Shown: positions 28,499-37,168 of the stretch, one piece after another
Layout of the letters: each line of letters begins with the position of its first letter
Position numbering within the stretch: the stretch's first letter is position 1
Source of the DNA: Lacticaseibacillus parakribbianus
GTDB lineage: Bacteria; Bacillota; Bacilli; Lactobacillales; Lactobacillaceae
Assembly (NCBI RefSeq): GCF_025490915.1
Contig: NZ_JANQBA010000018.1
Span: forward strand, 1 to 41,356
Length of the DNA stretch: 41,356 nt
Direction of reading: 5' to 3'
Translations under genes and position numbers: made by a program
The notes under the pieces: model-generated
Told to the model about the DNA's origin: nothing
Database searches by the model: none
What the model saw: only the letters and a program-made list of their open reading frames with translations

Positions 28499-29962
28499 TT
28501 ATTCGGCGTGGTGCAGCTTTTTTTCGAAGTGGCGCAACAGCCGCGAGAGGCCGAAGGTCAGGATGAAGTACAGGACCATCGCGATGGTGATCGGCAACAC
28601 CCCTGAGTAGGTGTCGGCCTGAACCACGCGCAGCTGGTAGATCAAATCGGCGACGCCGATGATCGAGACGATCGAGGTCTCCTTGATCAGCGAGATGAAC
28701 TCGTTGCCAAGCGCCGGCCAGATGTTGGCCAACGCCTGCGGCAAGACGACGTAGCGCATCGTGGCCTTTTGGCTCAGGCCCAAGGACCGCGCGGCCTCGC
28801 TTTGACCCTTGGCGATCGACTCGATGCCGCCGCGGAAGACCTCGGAGACGTAAGCCGCCGAGTTGAGGCCCACGGCCAGGGTGCCGGCGACCACCGCGGA
28901 GATGTCGTAGAACATGCCGATGCCAAAGTAGATGAACATCACCTGAACCATCAAAGGCGTCCCGCGGACGAACTCGACGTAGGCGGTGAAAAGCGCCTTG
29001 AGCACCTTGATGTCACCCAGGCGAACGAAGGCGATCACCGCGCCGAGCAGGGTGCCGATCACCACGGCGACCAGCGAGATGCCGACGGTGTAGGCGACGC
29101 CCTTGGCGAAGTATGGCCAGTAGTGCCACATCGACTTGGTCGCGTTGGTCTGGGCGATCGCCTTGCCGGCGTCTTTGAGGTAGACCTTGTTGAACAGGTC
29201 CTTTTTTTGGACCTTGGCGATGGTCTGGTTGACGGCGGCGGTTAGGCTGGTCGCGCCCTTGGGCAGCGCGATCGCGTTGCCGGCCTCGTCGGCTGAGACT
29301 GCGAACTTGCCGTCGATGGCGGCCAGGCTGCTGTCGCTTTGGGCGTAGGCGATGGCCGAGGCGGAGTCTTTGACGATCGCGTCGATTTTGTGGGCCTTCA
29401 GCGCCAACACCAGATCCGCGGCGTTCTCCATCGTCGTCAGGTCGGCGCCTGGCATCTGCTGCTTGACCAAGGTGGCGGCGGTGCTGCCCAGCACCGCCCC
29501 GACCTTTTTGCCCGAAAACGAGTGGCGGTCCTTGTAGTACCCCTTGTCGGCCTTGTTGACGATGAGGTACTGCTTGGAGACGTAGTAGTTGTTGGAAAAA
29601 TCGACGTGGGCCTTGCGCTCGGGCGTCGGTGAGAAGCCGGAGAGGATCATATCGACCTTGCCGGTTTCAAGCGCGACCAGCAGCGAGTCAAAGGACATCT
29701 TCTTAATCACCAGGCGAACGCCGAGGTCTTTGGCAATCTGCTTGCCCAGCGCGATGTCCATGCCGACGATTTTTTCCTTGCCGTTCTCGTTAATGGTGAA
29801 CTCGTAGGGCGGGTAGTTGGGCGAGTTGCCCATGATGAGGGTGCCCTTGGCCTTGACTTGGGCCAGCGAGTCGTCGCTTGCGGCCTGCACCGGCTGGGCG
29901 GCCAGGCCGGCGAGGCACAGCAGCCAGGCGAACAGCCAGATGAGAATTGATTTGGGTTTCAT
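28499..29962 (-). CDS. amino-acid ABC transporter, fused substrate-binding protein and permease
   Basis: A 487-residue GlnHP-type fusion. Residues 1-28 are a signal peptide, about 30-260 the periplasmic-binding-like receptor (NSPNYPPYEF, FSPTPERKAHVDFS), and about 275-480 a five-span permease with the EAA loop (EAARSLGLSQKATMRYVVLP) that contacts the ATPase. The ligand is a polar amino acid, glutamine or similar, by family; the exact one is not shown. No ATPase gene lies next to it, so it must share one encoded elsewhere. AAGGAGA precedes the ATG. Confidence 0.92.
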   Translation of the reverse strand: MKPKSILIWLFAWLLCLAGLAAQPVQAASDDSLAQVKAKGTLIMGNSPNYPPYEFTINENGKEKIVGMDIALGKQIAKDLGVRLVIKKMSFDSLLVALETGKVDMILSGFSPTPERKAHVDFSNNYYVSKQYLIVNKADKGYYKDRHSFSGKKVGAVLGSTAATLVKQQMPGADLTTMENAADLVLALKAHKIDAIVKDSASAIAYAQSDSSLAAIDGKFAVSADEAGNAIALPKGATSLTAAVNQTIAKVQKKDLFNKVYLKDAGKAIAQTNATKSMWHYWPYFAKGVAYTVGISLVAVVIGTLLGAVIAFVRLGDIKVLKALFTAYVEFVRGTPLMVQVMFIYFGIGMFYDISAVVAGTLAVGLNSAAYVSEVFRGGIESIAKGQSEAARSLGLSQKATMRYVVLPQALANIWPALGNEFISLIKETSIVSIIGVADLIYQLRVVQADTYSGVLPITIAMVLYFILTFGLSRLLRHFEKKLHHAE

Positions 29963-29994
29963 GCGGTCTCCTTCTTTAAAAAAACATTACGCCC

Positions 29995-30023
29995 ACTATA
30001 CAACGTCATGGAATAATATTCAA
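29995..30023 (-). promoter_or_regulatory. promoter of the ABC transporter gene
   Basis: On the minus strand TTGAAT, 17-base spacer, TATAGT. Good match, start near 29988. Confidence 0.72.
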
Positions 30024-30054
30024 TAAAAATTCAGATGCGATCGTTCGCCGCGCC

Positions 30055-30082
30055 AAAAAGGGCGGTCGCTTGGCGACCGCCC
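30055..30082 (-). terminator. minus-strand terminator downstream of the AraC gene
   Basis: GGGCGGTCGC pairs with GCGACCGCCC (30060-30082, TTG loop); on the minus strand TTTTT follows. It lies about 300 bases beyond the AraC stop, so the AraC mRNA would carry a long 3' untranslated region with the 14-bp repeats. Confidence 0.8.
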
Positions 30083-30192
30083 GGCTGGTGCGGCGACGTG
30101 GTTCGGTGGTGCGGTGGCGCGGCCTTGGCGCCGGCGCCCGGCCTGCTGCGCTGCGTCTGCGCTTTGCAGTGGCGCGGCGACCGCAGTGGCGC

Positions 30193-30310
30193 GTCAGCCT
30201 TGGCGTGTCGGCCGTGGCGTGTCGGCCGCGGTCGCGCGTCGGTCGTGGCGTGTCAGCCCTGGTGCGTCAGTCGTGGCGCGTCGGCCGTGGCGCGTCGGCC
30301 GCGGTCGCGG
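30193..30310. repeat. 14-bp degenerate tandem repeat, 8 units
   Basis: Units of the type GTCGGCCGTGGCGT run in tandem; units 3 and 8 are 17-base variants (GTCGGCCGCGGTCGCG plus one base). The pair of units at 30207-30237 reappears at 30280-30310, a higher-order copy 73 bases apart. Bases 30083-30192 hold nothing else recognisable. Confidence 0.85.
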
Positions 30311-30380
30311 GGCGGTCGGACCACGGGCCACCCGCAGCCACCTCGGATTTGCCACCTCGGATCCGCCGTTTCGGGCCCGG

Positions 30381-31232
30381 TTACGCCTCGCCTCCGTCAG
30401 CGCCTGGCTCGCTCGCCTTGGCCGCCCGGTACTGCGACGGGGTGAGGCCGGTGTAGTGCTTGAAGTGGCGATCGAAGCTGGCGGGGTTCTTGTAGCCCAG
30501 CGCCGCCGCGATGTCGTTGATGCTTTGGTCGGACAGGGTCAGCATCTTTTTGCCCTGGTTCATGCGAATGAAGCGGACCTCCTCGGAGAAGGGCTTTTGG
30601 AACAGCTGGTGGCACAGCCGCGAGAAGTAATTCGCCTCGTAGCCAAAATGCGCCGCCGCCGCGTTCAGGGTGACGCGGTCGATGTGCTGCATGATGTAGT
30701 TCAGGATGCTGCCGGCCTGGCGGTCCTTGGGGGTGTGGCGCAGGTCGGTTTCGGGAAAGTCCGACTCGATGATCATCATCGCGTTGAGGTCGGAGCGCGA
30801 CAGCTCGGTCAAAAGCAGGTGGGCGACGGTTCCTTCCTGATAGGCCAAAAGGTCGTCTTGCGGCGTCGTGCGAATCAGCCGGGCCAGCTGGGCGCAGTAG
30901 CCGTTGGTCAGCGCGTGGTCGATGCGGCGAAACACGATGTGGGCGGTTTCCGTCGACGCCAGCATCGCGTGAATCAGTTCGTTGGGGCCAAAGCTCGCGT
31001 CTGCGGTCAGCGGCACGGTGAAGTAGCGGGCGTTCAAGGGCCCGGTGGTCGGTGCCAGCGTGAAGGGGCCGTTGGGCCGCAGCAGCGCGATGTCGCCGGG
31101 CTTGAGAATCGCCTGGCGCGACGCCAGGTGAAGCGTCGCCCCGGTCAGGCACTGCAAAATGCCAAAGGGGACCTTCCCGCCGAGCGGGGTGTCGATGGTG
31201 ATCGGGTCGGAGCCGGATAATTCGGTGTACAT
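30381..31232 (-). CDS. AraC family transcriptional regulator
   Basis: A 283-residue regulator: N-terminal cupin-like sensor (PNGPFTLAPTTGPLNARYFT) and a C-terminal pair of helix-turn-helix motifs, LNAAAAHFGYEANYFSRL and INDIAAALGYKNPASFDRHF, ending with TGLTPSQYR. The inducer is unknown. GGAGGC precedes the ATG, 11 bases after the FMN reductase stop, so both are on one mRNA and the regulator probably acts on its own operon. Confidence 0.9.
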   Translation of the reverse strand: MYTELSGSDPITIDTPLGGKVPFGILQCLTGATLHLASRQAILKPGDIALLRPNGPFTLAPTTGPLNARYFTVPLTADASFGPNELIHAMLASTETAHIVFRRIDHALTNGYCAQLARLIRTTPQDDLLAYQEGTVAHLLLTELSRSDLNAMMIIESDFPETDLRHTPKDRQAGSILNYIMQHIDRVTLNAAAAHFGYEANYFSRLCHQLFQKPFSEEVRFIRMNQGKKMLTLSDQSINDIAAALGYKNPASFDRHFKHYTGLTPSQYRAAKASEPGADGGEA

Positions 31233-31243
31233 AATGCCTCCAG

Positions 31244-31846
31244 TCAGGCGTTCAACGGCCGATAGGGATGGTCGTGCGACAGCCGCGCGTAGAATTCAAG
31301 CTCGTGAAAGGCGACGGCCAGTCGCTTGGCGTAAGCCGCGCTGGTTGGCACGGTCGCATCCAGCCGCCCGTCCGGCAAAAAGTTGCGGTCGCACCCGGCC
31401 AGCAGCACGGGCTTGGGCAGCACCAAGGCGTCGAGCATTCGCAGCACGTTGACCATGCTTTCGGCGGCCATGATGCCGCCGGTTTCGTCGTGCGAGTAGG
31501 TCACAATTTGCAGGGGCTTGCGGCTGATCTCTTGGCCGACGTAATCCAACGCGTTTTTAAGGGCGCCGGTCATCGCGTGGTCGTACTCGGGGCTGATGAT
31601 CACGTACCCGTCCTGGGCGGCCAGCGCCGCCAGCCACGCCGACTCGCCGAACACCAGGTTTTGGACCGGTGAATCCGCCGGGGTCTCCGCGTGGTCGTAC
31701 AGCGGTAGGGGAAAGTCGTGCAGGTCGATCCAATCGAACCGCACGTCGTCGTGGTCCGGGAAGGCCGCCTGCAGGTAGGCGAACAGCTTGCCGCCGATCG
31801 ATTGGTGGCGAATGGTGCCGAGAATGATGCCGAGCTTCAAAGTCAT
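31244..31846 (-). CDS. NADPH-dependent FMN reductase family protein
   Basis: A 200-residue flavoprotein. GTIRHQSIGGKLF binds the FMN phosphate and SPEYDHAMTGALKNALDYV is the family signature. It would use NAD(P)H to reduce FMN, quinones or a metal/azo substrate in the cytosol. The ATG has AAAGGA upstream. It is the first gene of a two-gene operon with an AraC regulator; this pairing suggests inducible detoxification or redox balance (inference). Confidence 0.9.
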   Translation of the reverse strand: MTLKLGIILGTIRHQSIGGKLFAYLQAAFPDHDDVRFDWIDLHDFPLPLYDHAETPADSPVQNLVFGESAWLAALAAQDGYVIISPEYDHAMTGALKNALDYVGQEISRKPLQIVTYSHDETGGIMAAESMVNVLRMLDALVLPKPVLLAGCDRNFLPDGRLDATVPTSAAYAKRLAVAFHELEFYARLSHDHPYRPLNA

Positions 31847-31882
31847 GGTGAGGTCCTTTCTGAGACGGAATGCATTGCCTCT

Positions 31883-31911
31883 AATATACGCGTTGTCGCG
31901 GAGGTCGGAAA
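31883..31911 (-). promoter_or_regulatory. promoter of the FMN reductase operon
   Basis: On the minus strand TTTCCG, 17-base spacer, TATATT. The -35 is poor, in keeping with an activator-dependent promoter. The 8-base palindrome AATGCATT lies just after the -10. Confidence 0.5.
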
Positions 31912-31980
31912 GGCCCGGCGGTCGCTCCGCGGAGGCGAGGCCCCGGCCGGCCCCCGCCCGGCGGCTTGACAGCGTGCGAT

Positions 31981-32832
31981 CTAGCCCTCGTGCTGCCGGG
32001 CCCGGTAGCCAGTCGGGGCCTCGCCGTACAGGCTTGAGAAGGCCTTGGAGAAGGAGAACTGGTTCTCGTACCCGACGGCTCTGGCGACGACTTGAATCGG
32101 GAAGTCGGTTTCGCGCAGCAGCTGGGCGGCCTGGTCCATGCGGTAGCGTTTGATGTAAGCTTGAGGGGAGCGGCCGACGCGCTTGGTGAACAGGCGGTGC
32201 AGGTAGGTGCGGTCGATGTGCATCACCGCCGCGAGGCTGGCGACGGAGATCGGCTCGCTGTAGTTTTGGGAGATGTAAAACAAGGCGTACTCGACCAGCT
32301 CGCGGTGCGACATGGTCGTGGCGGTGTGCTGGTTGGGGTAGTCGGTGGCCAGTCGGTACAGGAACTCGAACAGCCGCCCGGTCATGATCAGGTTGCGGTT
32401 TTCGCGGTGGTTGGAGCCTTCGATCACCTGGTTGGCCGCTCGCAAAATCGCGGAGTTGAACTCAAAGTCAAACAGCGGGGCGGCCGACGATAGGGCGGTG
32501 CCGGCCATGTACTTGGCCGCGCTTTGGCCGGAAAAGCCGACCCACAGGTAGGTCCAAGGCTTCTCGTGGCTGGCCTTGAAGGTGATCAGGGTGTTGGGCT
32601 CGATCACAAAGCCCTGCTTGGGGCCCAGTTGGTATTGGTGGTCCCGCACCGTGTAAGTTCCCTCGCCGTTCAAGACGAAGTAGATCATGTAGCCGGACCG
32701 CACGGTGGGTCCGTAGGCGTGATCGGGCTCGCAGGCCTCGCTGCCGCAGGTGTAAACGTTGACGTCCAGGTTGAACGTCCGGTTGGTGTTGGAAAAATCG
32801 TAAATTCGGGGATTTTCGCGAGTTGTCGACAT
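31981..32832 (-). CDS. AraC family regulator of the galactoside locus
   Basis: A 283-residue regulator like MsmR/RafR. N-terminal cupin (YMIYFVLNGEGTYTVRD) binds the sugar signal; C-terminal helix-turn-helix motifs are ISVASLAAVMHIDRTYLHRL and IQVVARAVGYENQFSFSKAF, ending GYRARQ. The ATG at 32832 has GAGGAGG nine bases upstream; the frame could begin at 32859 but the ribosome site favours the shorter one. It is transcribed divergently from the EIIC gene, the classic position for a regulator of the adjacent operon; by analogy it would activate it on an alpha-galactoside. Confidence 0.88.
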   Translation of the reverse strand: MSTTRENPRIYDFSNTNRTFNLDVNVYTCGSEACEPDHAYGPTVRSGYMIYFVLNGEGTYTVRDHQYQLGPKQGFVIEPNTLITFKASHEKPWTYLWVGFSGQSAAKYMAGTALSSAAPLFDFEFNSAILRAANQVIEGSNHRENRNLIMTGRLFEFLYRLATDYPNQHTATTMSHRELVEYALFYISQNYSEPISVASLAAVMHIDRTYLHRLFTKRVGRSPQAYIKRYRMDQAAQLLRETDFPIQVVARAVGYENQFSFSKAFSSLYGEAPTGYRARQHEG

Positions 32833-32873
32833 TTGGACATGCCTCCTCAACATTTGCATATATCGGTTTTAAG

Positions 32874-32887
32874 TGTAAGCGGTTAAG
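32874..32887. promoter_or_regulatory. catabolite-responsive element (cre) candidate
   Basis: TGTAAGCGGTTAAG agrees with the CcpA-binding consensus TGWAAGCGNTTWCA at 12 of 14 positions. It lies between the divergent AraC gene and the EIIC gene, close to the AraC promoter (TATATG at about 32859 on the minus strand) and upstream of a possible TTGTAA-N17-CATTTT promoter for EIIC at 32895-32923. Confidence 0.65.
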
Positions 32888-32934
32888 ATGGGTCTTGTAA
32901 ATCGATTTATTCAAAAACATTTTTTCGTGAGTAC

Positions 32935-32987
32935 CCGCACTGCGTTAGGCGGCCATCTCGGCCAAGATACCGGCCAACGCGGTGCGG
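32935..32987 (+). promoter_or_regulatory. long hairpin in the EIIC leader
   Basis: A 12-bp stem (32935-32946 with 32976-32987, one G-T pair) continues into GGCC (32951-32954)/GGCC (32972-32975) and ATCT/AGAT with a CGGCCA loop. It ends 24 bases before the ribosome site and has no T-run. Confidence 0.6.
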
Positions 32988-33025
32988 CGGCACCCAACGC
33001 CATTATCAATTAGGAGGCACATCGC

Positions 33026-34330
33026 ATGAGTATGCAAGATGTGATGACAGAAAAAGTCCTACCAATCGCGACTAAGCTGTCAGAAAACAAGTTCTTGTTA
33101 AGTGTTCGTGATGGGATGATGGTTGCGTTCCCGGCCACCATGTTCGCATCCATCATGATCATCATCCAAAATCTCCCCACGACCTTCAGCTTCGCCAAGT
33201 TCCTGCCGAAAGTTGTAACCGATTTCCTGAACAACTTCCTCGGCCCCATCAGTAACGCGACGATGAACATCACGGCGCTGTTCGTGGTCTTCGGCATCGC
33301 CTACCACCTGGCCGGCAAGCTCCACGCCACCCAGCTTTACGCCGGCGGCATTTCGCTGGCGGCCTTCGCCTTGCTTTTGCCCATCATGACCAACAAGACG
33401 AGCTCTTACATCGACATCAACTACCTGGGCTCCAAGGGCATGTTCGTCGCCATCATCACGGCGATCGTTGCCACCGAGATCTTCGCGGCACTTGAAAACG
33501 CGAACATCACGATTAAGATGCCGGAATCCGTTCCGCCTGCTATCGCGACGTCCTTCACCGCGATTATCCCCGGTTCCGCCTCGCTTCTGGTCTTCACCAC
33601 GGTGCGTTACCTGTTCACCTTCACCAGCTGGGGCAACGCGTTCGACTTCATCTACGACATTCTCCAGACCCCACTGCAGGGTATCGGCGCCACGCTGCCG
33701 GCAACATTAGTCGTGGGCTTCTTCTCCCAGTTCCTGTGGTGGTTCGGGATTCACGGCACCTTGGTCGTCAACTCGGTGGTTCAGCCGATTTACGACGCCC
33801 TGGCGCTGCAAAACTACAAGGCCTACTCCCTGGGCCAGCCGATTCCCCACATCATCTGCACGACCTTCATGGGGGTCTTTGAAATCACCGGCATGATCCT
33901 CGGCTTTGCCCTGGCCATGGGCTGGGTCTTCGCCCGGTCTGCCCGGATGAAGAAGACCATGCGCATGGTTGCCGTGCCGGCGTTCTTCAACATTTCCGAG
34001 CCTGTCACCTTCGGCCTGCCGATCGTGTTGAACCCGACTATCTTCATTCCTTGGGTCCTCGGCCCAATGGTGATGATCACCATCGGCTACGTCGCCATGG
34101 CGATCGGCCTGGTGCCAAAGCCAATCGGCGCCACGGTTGTCTGGTCCACGCCAATCTTCCTGTCCGGCTGGATTGCGGTCGGTTCCTGGAAGGGGGCCGC
34201 GCTGCAGCTGGTTCAAGTTGCCGTGTCGACCTTGATCTGGGTGCCGTTCCTTCAGGTACTTGATAAGCAGTTCCTGAAGGACGAACAAGACGGCGAAAAG
34301 GAACTCGAAAAGGCCGCCGCCGCCAAATAA
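33026..34330 (+). CDS. PTS sugar transporter EIIC, lactose/cellobiose family
   Basis: A 434-residue membrane protein of the CelB type with about ten hydrophobic segments. NISEPVTFGLPIVLNP is the conserved active-loop signature, and FSQFLWWFGIHGTLVVNS is another family block. It is the membrane channel of a phosphotransferase permease; EIIA and EIIB are not encoded nearby. GGAGGCACATCGC precedes the ATG. The G+C-rich cytosolic tail ends with KELEKAAAAK. The neighbouring galactosidases suggest a galactoside as substrate, but in lactobacilli such permeases import cellobiose, lactose or others. Confidence 0.93.
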   Translation: MSMQDVMTEKVLPIATKLSENKFLLSVRDGMMVAFPATMFASIMIIIQNLPTTFSFAKFLPKVVTDFLNNFLGPISNATMNITALFVVFGIAYHLAGKLHATQLYAGGISLAAFALLLPIMTNKTSSYIDINYLGSKGMFVAIITAIVATEIFAALENANITIKMPESVPPAIATSFTAIIPGSASLLVFTTVRYLFTFTSWGNAFDFIYDILQTPLQGIGATLPATLVVGFFSQFLWWFGIHGTLVVNSVVQPIYDALALQNYKAYSLGQPIPHIICTTFMGVFEITGMILGFALAMGWVFARSARMKKTMRMVAVPAFFNISEPVTFGLPIVLNPTIFIPWVLGPMVMITIGYVAMAIGLVPKPIGATVVWSTPIFLSGWIAVGSWKGAALQLVQVAVSTLIWVPFLQVLDKQFLKDEQDGEKELEKAAAAK

Positions 34331-34363
34331 ACGATTAACCCTAACTTGCAATGGAGGTACCCC

Positions 34364-34813
34364 ATGCCACTGAAGCCGATGACTTACACGACCACGCTGC
34401 ACACGCCGCTTGAGGCGACTTACGCCACCGTCTACGCGCAGCAACTGAAGTATTTTCAACACTTCGATCCGGCCATCACCGCACTCGGCTCGGGTGTTGC
34501 CGTCGATTCCGAGATGCGAACCAAGGTGCAACAGGCCGAAGTGCCGACGCACGTCGAGGTGCTTGAAGTCGTTGACAACGCGGTGATCGCCACCAAGGTC
34601 TCCTACAGCCAAGGTGAGATCATCACGCGCTACGAATTCGCGCAGGCCCCAGACGGCACCAAGTTGACCTACTCGGAGCAAAACAGCTTCACCAAAAACC
34701 GCCTGACCACTAATTTCTGGCTCGTCGGCTGGGTGTACACCTTCATGTACAAGCACAATCTGAAGCGCCGGATGCAGGCCATCGAGCAGCTGACTCAAGC
34801 TGCCGGGCATTAG
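34364..34813 (+). CDS. DUF3284 domain protein
   Basis: A 149-residue protein of the DUF3284 family (LHTPLEATYATVYAQQLKYF, then NRLTTNFWLVGWVYTFMYKH). Members occur beside EIIC genes of the lactose/cellobiose type in lactobacilli; function is unknown. The ATG has GGAGG four bases upstream, 33 bases after EIIC, so it is probably co-transcribed. Confidence 0.85.
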   Translation: MPLKPMTYTTTLHTPLEATYATVYAQQLKYFQHFDPAITALGSGVAVDSEMRTKVQQAEVPTHVEVLEVVDNAVIATKVSYSQGEIITRYEFAQAPDGTKLTYSEQNSFTKNRLTTNFWLVGWVYTFMYKHNLKRRMQAIEQLTQAAGH

Positions 34814-34826
34814 CCGCACTTCGTAT

Positions 34827-34863
34827 CGGGCCACCGGGCTGCAAGGGCCTGGTGACCCGTTTT
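34827..34863 (+). terminator. terminator-like hairpin between DUF3284 and the alpha-galactosidase gene
   Basis: CGGG-C-CACCGGGC pairs with GGGCCTGGTG-A-CCCG, with one mismatch, followed by TTTT. It may limit read-through so that transporter and enzymes are made in different amounts. Confidence 0.65.
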
Positions 34864-34884
34864 GCTTTGAATTGCCCAATTCGA

Positions 34885-34903
34885 CCGGCCGCAGCGCGGC
34901 CGG
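34885..34903 (+). other. G+C-rich hairpin upstream of the alpha-galactosidase gene
   Basis: CCGGCCGC-AGC-GCGGCCGG is a perfect 8-bp stem with a 3-base loop, 17 bases before the start codon. No separate promoter is evident in the 107-base gap. Confidence 0.6.
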
Positions 34904-34920
34904 CTGCCAACAGAAAGTAG

Positions 34921-37167
34921 ATGAGACCACTGCTTAACGTCATCGACAACCGAATCTTTCACCTTCACAACGATTCCGTCAGTTACATTTTGTACCTGCT
35001 GCCCAACAACCAGCTCGGTCACCTGTACTACGGGCCGCGGGTGACCGCCACCGCCCAGACGCTTGAGGCGTACACCAAGCTTGAGAGTAAGTCCGGTGGC
35101 ACCGTGCATTTTTCCGCCGAAAACACCATGTTCACCCTGGCCGATCAGCTGCAGGAGTACCCGGTTTACGGCACCTCGGACTTTCGCCAAGGCGCCATTG
35201 CCGCCACCCGCGGCGACGCGCCGCTGTACCTGAACTTCACGTACCAGGGCTTTGCCGAAAGCCACGAGAAGCCGCGCAACCTGGCGCTGCCGGCCAGCTT
35301 CGGGCAAGCCGGGCAGGTGACGGTGTTGACCGTCGACCTGGCCGACGCGGCCCACGGGCTGACGCTGCAACAGCATTACGCGATGTTTGACGACAGCGCC
35401 GCCGTCGTGCGGTGGCAAACGGTGACCAACGTCGGGGATGCGGCGCTGACGCTGACCCGGGCGCTGTCAGGCGGCCTGGACCTGCCGACGGCCGACTACC
35501 GCTTCGTGCAGCTGTCCGGCAACTGGGCCCGGGAGCGGCACGTCAAGTCGCGGCCGCTGGCGCAGGGGACGACTGCGATCGAATCGCAGCGCGGCGCCTC
35601 CAGCCACCAGCAAAACCCGTACGTCGCGCTGCAGGCCGCAGACGGGACGCTGCAGTCGGGTGAGGCCTTTGGGTTCAACCTGATCTACTCCGGCAACTTC
35701 CAGGCCTCAGCCGAGGTCAACGAGTGGAACCAGACGCGCTTCATGATCGGGCTGCACCCCGACCAGTTCGCCTGGCGCCTGGACCCGACCACCAGCTTCA
35801 CCACGCCCGAGGCCGTTGTGACCTACAGTAACGCCGGGCTGGCCGGCCTCAGCCGGACCAACGCCGACTTCGTTCGCAACCACGTGATCGCGCCAATCTG
35901 GCGCGACCGGCCGCGGCCGGTGGTGCTCAACTCCTGGGAGGCGGCCTACTTTGACTTTGACACCGAGAAGCTCCTGAAGCTCGCCGCCGCCGGCAAAAAG
36001 GTCGGCATCGACTGCTTCGTCTTGGACGACGGGTGGTTCGGCCACCGCGACGACGACCGCTCGAGCCTCGGCGACTGGCAGGTTTACGCCAAGAAGTTCC
36101 CGCACGGCATCGACGGCTTCGCCCAGTCGATTCACGACCTGGGGCTGCAGTTTGGCCTGTGGTTCGAGCCCGAAATGATTTCGCCGCGTTCCAATTTGAT
36201 AGCGGTTCACCCCGACTGGGTGGTGGCACCACCGCACGAGCGGCGTGCGATCGGGCGCAACCAGTACGTGCTGGACTTCGCCAACCCGGCGGTGGTCGAC
36301 AACCTGTTTGCGCAGATGTCCAAGGTGATTGACGCGACGCACTTGGAGTACATCAAGTGGGACATGAACCGCAACATCACCGAGGCCTACTCGCAGTACT
36401 TGGCCGCGATCGGCCGGCCGCAAGGCGAGTTCTTCCACCGCTACATCCAAGGCGTCTACCGCCTTTACGCCAAGTTGTTGACCGCCTATCCCGACGTCTT
36501 GATTGAAGGTTGTGCCGGCGGCGGCGGCCGCTTTGACCTGGGAATCCTGTTTTACTCGCCGCAAATCTGGGTGTCCGACGACTCCGACGCCGTCGAACGC
36601 CTGAAGATTCAAACCGGCACCGCCTTGGGCTACCCGCTGTCTGCGATGAGCAACCACGTCACCGCCGTGCCCAACGGCCAGGTCAACCGCACCACGCCGC
36701 TTGAGACGCGCTTCAACGTCGCGCTGTTCGGGACGCTGGGCTACGAGCTGGATTTGACCCAAGAACCCCAAAGCGTGTTAGACGCGATCGCCGCGCAGAT
36801 TCGGCTGTACAAAAAGCTGCAGCCGCTGGTTTTGACCGGCGACTTCCACTTCCTGCGAACGCTTGAAGACGGCGAACACAACACCGTGGCCTGGGCGATT
36901 GAGGCGGCGGATCACAGCCGCATCGCCTTTGGCTTCTACCGGCTCTTGGCCAACCCCGACGGCAACGCCGTGGATCGGCTGCGCCTGCCGTTCGTCGATT
37001 CGCAGGCGTCCTATTCGATCAGCGGCCGCGCCGTGCCGGTGTCCGGGGCTGTGCTCAAGCACCTGGGGCTGCGCCTGCCTTACGAGTTCAACGGGCCCAA
37101 CCAGGCCGTCGCCGAGCTCGCCGGTGATTTTCAGTCCAAGCTCTTGATTCTGACCAAGGAGGGGTAA
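34921..37167 (+). CDS. alpha-galactosidase, GH36
   Basis: A 748-residue GH36 enzyme, normal length. It removes terminal alpha-1,6-galactose from melibiose, raffinose and stachyose, in the cytosol (no signal peptide). Residues 1-330 form the beta-supersandwich domain, about 335-650 the TIM barrel. The nucleophile is D481 (YIKWDMNR); the acid/base lies in the WVSDDSDAVERL segment (D553/D554). CAGGGGRFDLG is the conserved substrate loop. The start ATG has only a weak AGAAAG upstream, so coupling or read-through matters. A 1-base gap to lacA-type GH42 follows. Confidence 0.95.
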   Translation: MRPLLNVIDNRIFHLHNDSVSYILYLLPNNQLGHLYYGPRVTATAQTLEAYTKLESKSGGTVHFSAENTMFTLADQLQEYPVYGTSDFRQGAIAATRGDAPLYLNFTYQGFAESHEKPRNLALPASFGQAGQVTVLTVDLADAAHGLTLQQHYAMFDDSAAVVRWQTVTNVGDAALTLTRALSGGLDLPTADYRFVQLSGNWARERHVKSRPLAQGTTAIESQRGASSHQQNPYVALQAADGTLQSGEAFGFNLIYSGNFQASAEVNEWNQTRFMIGLHPDQFAWRLDPTTSFTTPEAVVTYSNAGLAGLSRTNADFVRNHVIAPIWRDRPRPVVLNSWEAAYFDFDTEKLLKLAAAGKKVGIDCFVLDDGWFGHRDDDRSSLGDWQVYAKKFPHGIDGFAQSIHDLGLQFGLWFEPEMISPRSNLIAVHPDWVVAPPHERRAIGRNQYVLDFANPAVVDNLFAQMSKVIDATHLEYIKWDMNRNITEAYSQYLAAIGRPQGEFFHRYIQGVYRLYAKLLTAYPDVLIEGCAGGGGRFDLGILFYSPQIWVSDDSDAVERLKIQTGTALGYPLSAMSNHVTAVPNGQVNRTTPLETRFNVALFGTLGYELDLTQEPQSVLDAIAAQIRLYKKLQPLVLTGDFHFLRTLEDGEHNTVAWAIEAADHSRIAFGFYRLLANPDGNAVDRLRLPFVDSQASYSISGRAVPVSGAVLKHLGLRLPYEFNGPNQAVAELAGDFQSKLLILTKEG

Positions 37168-37168
37168 C

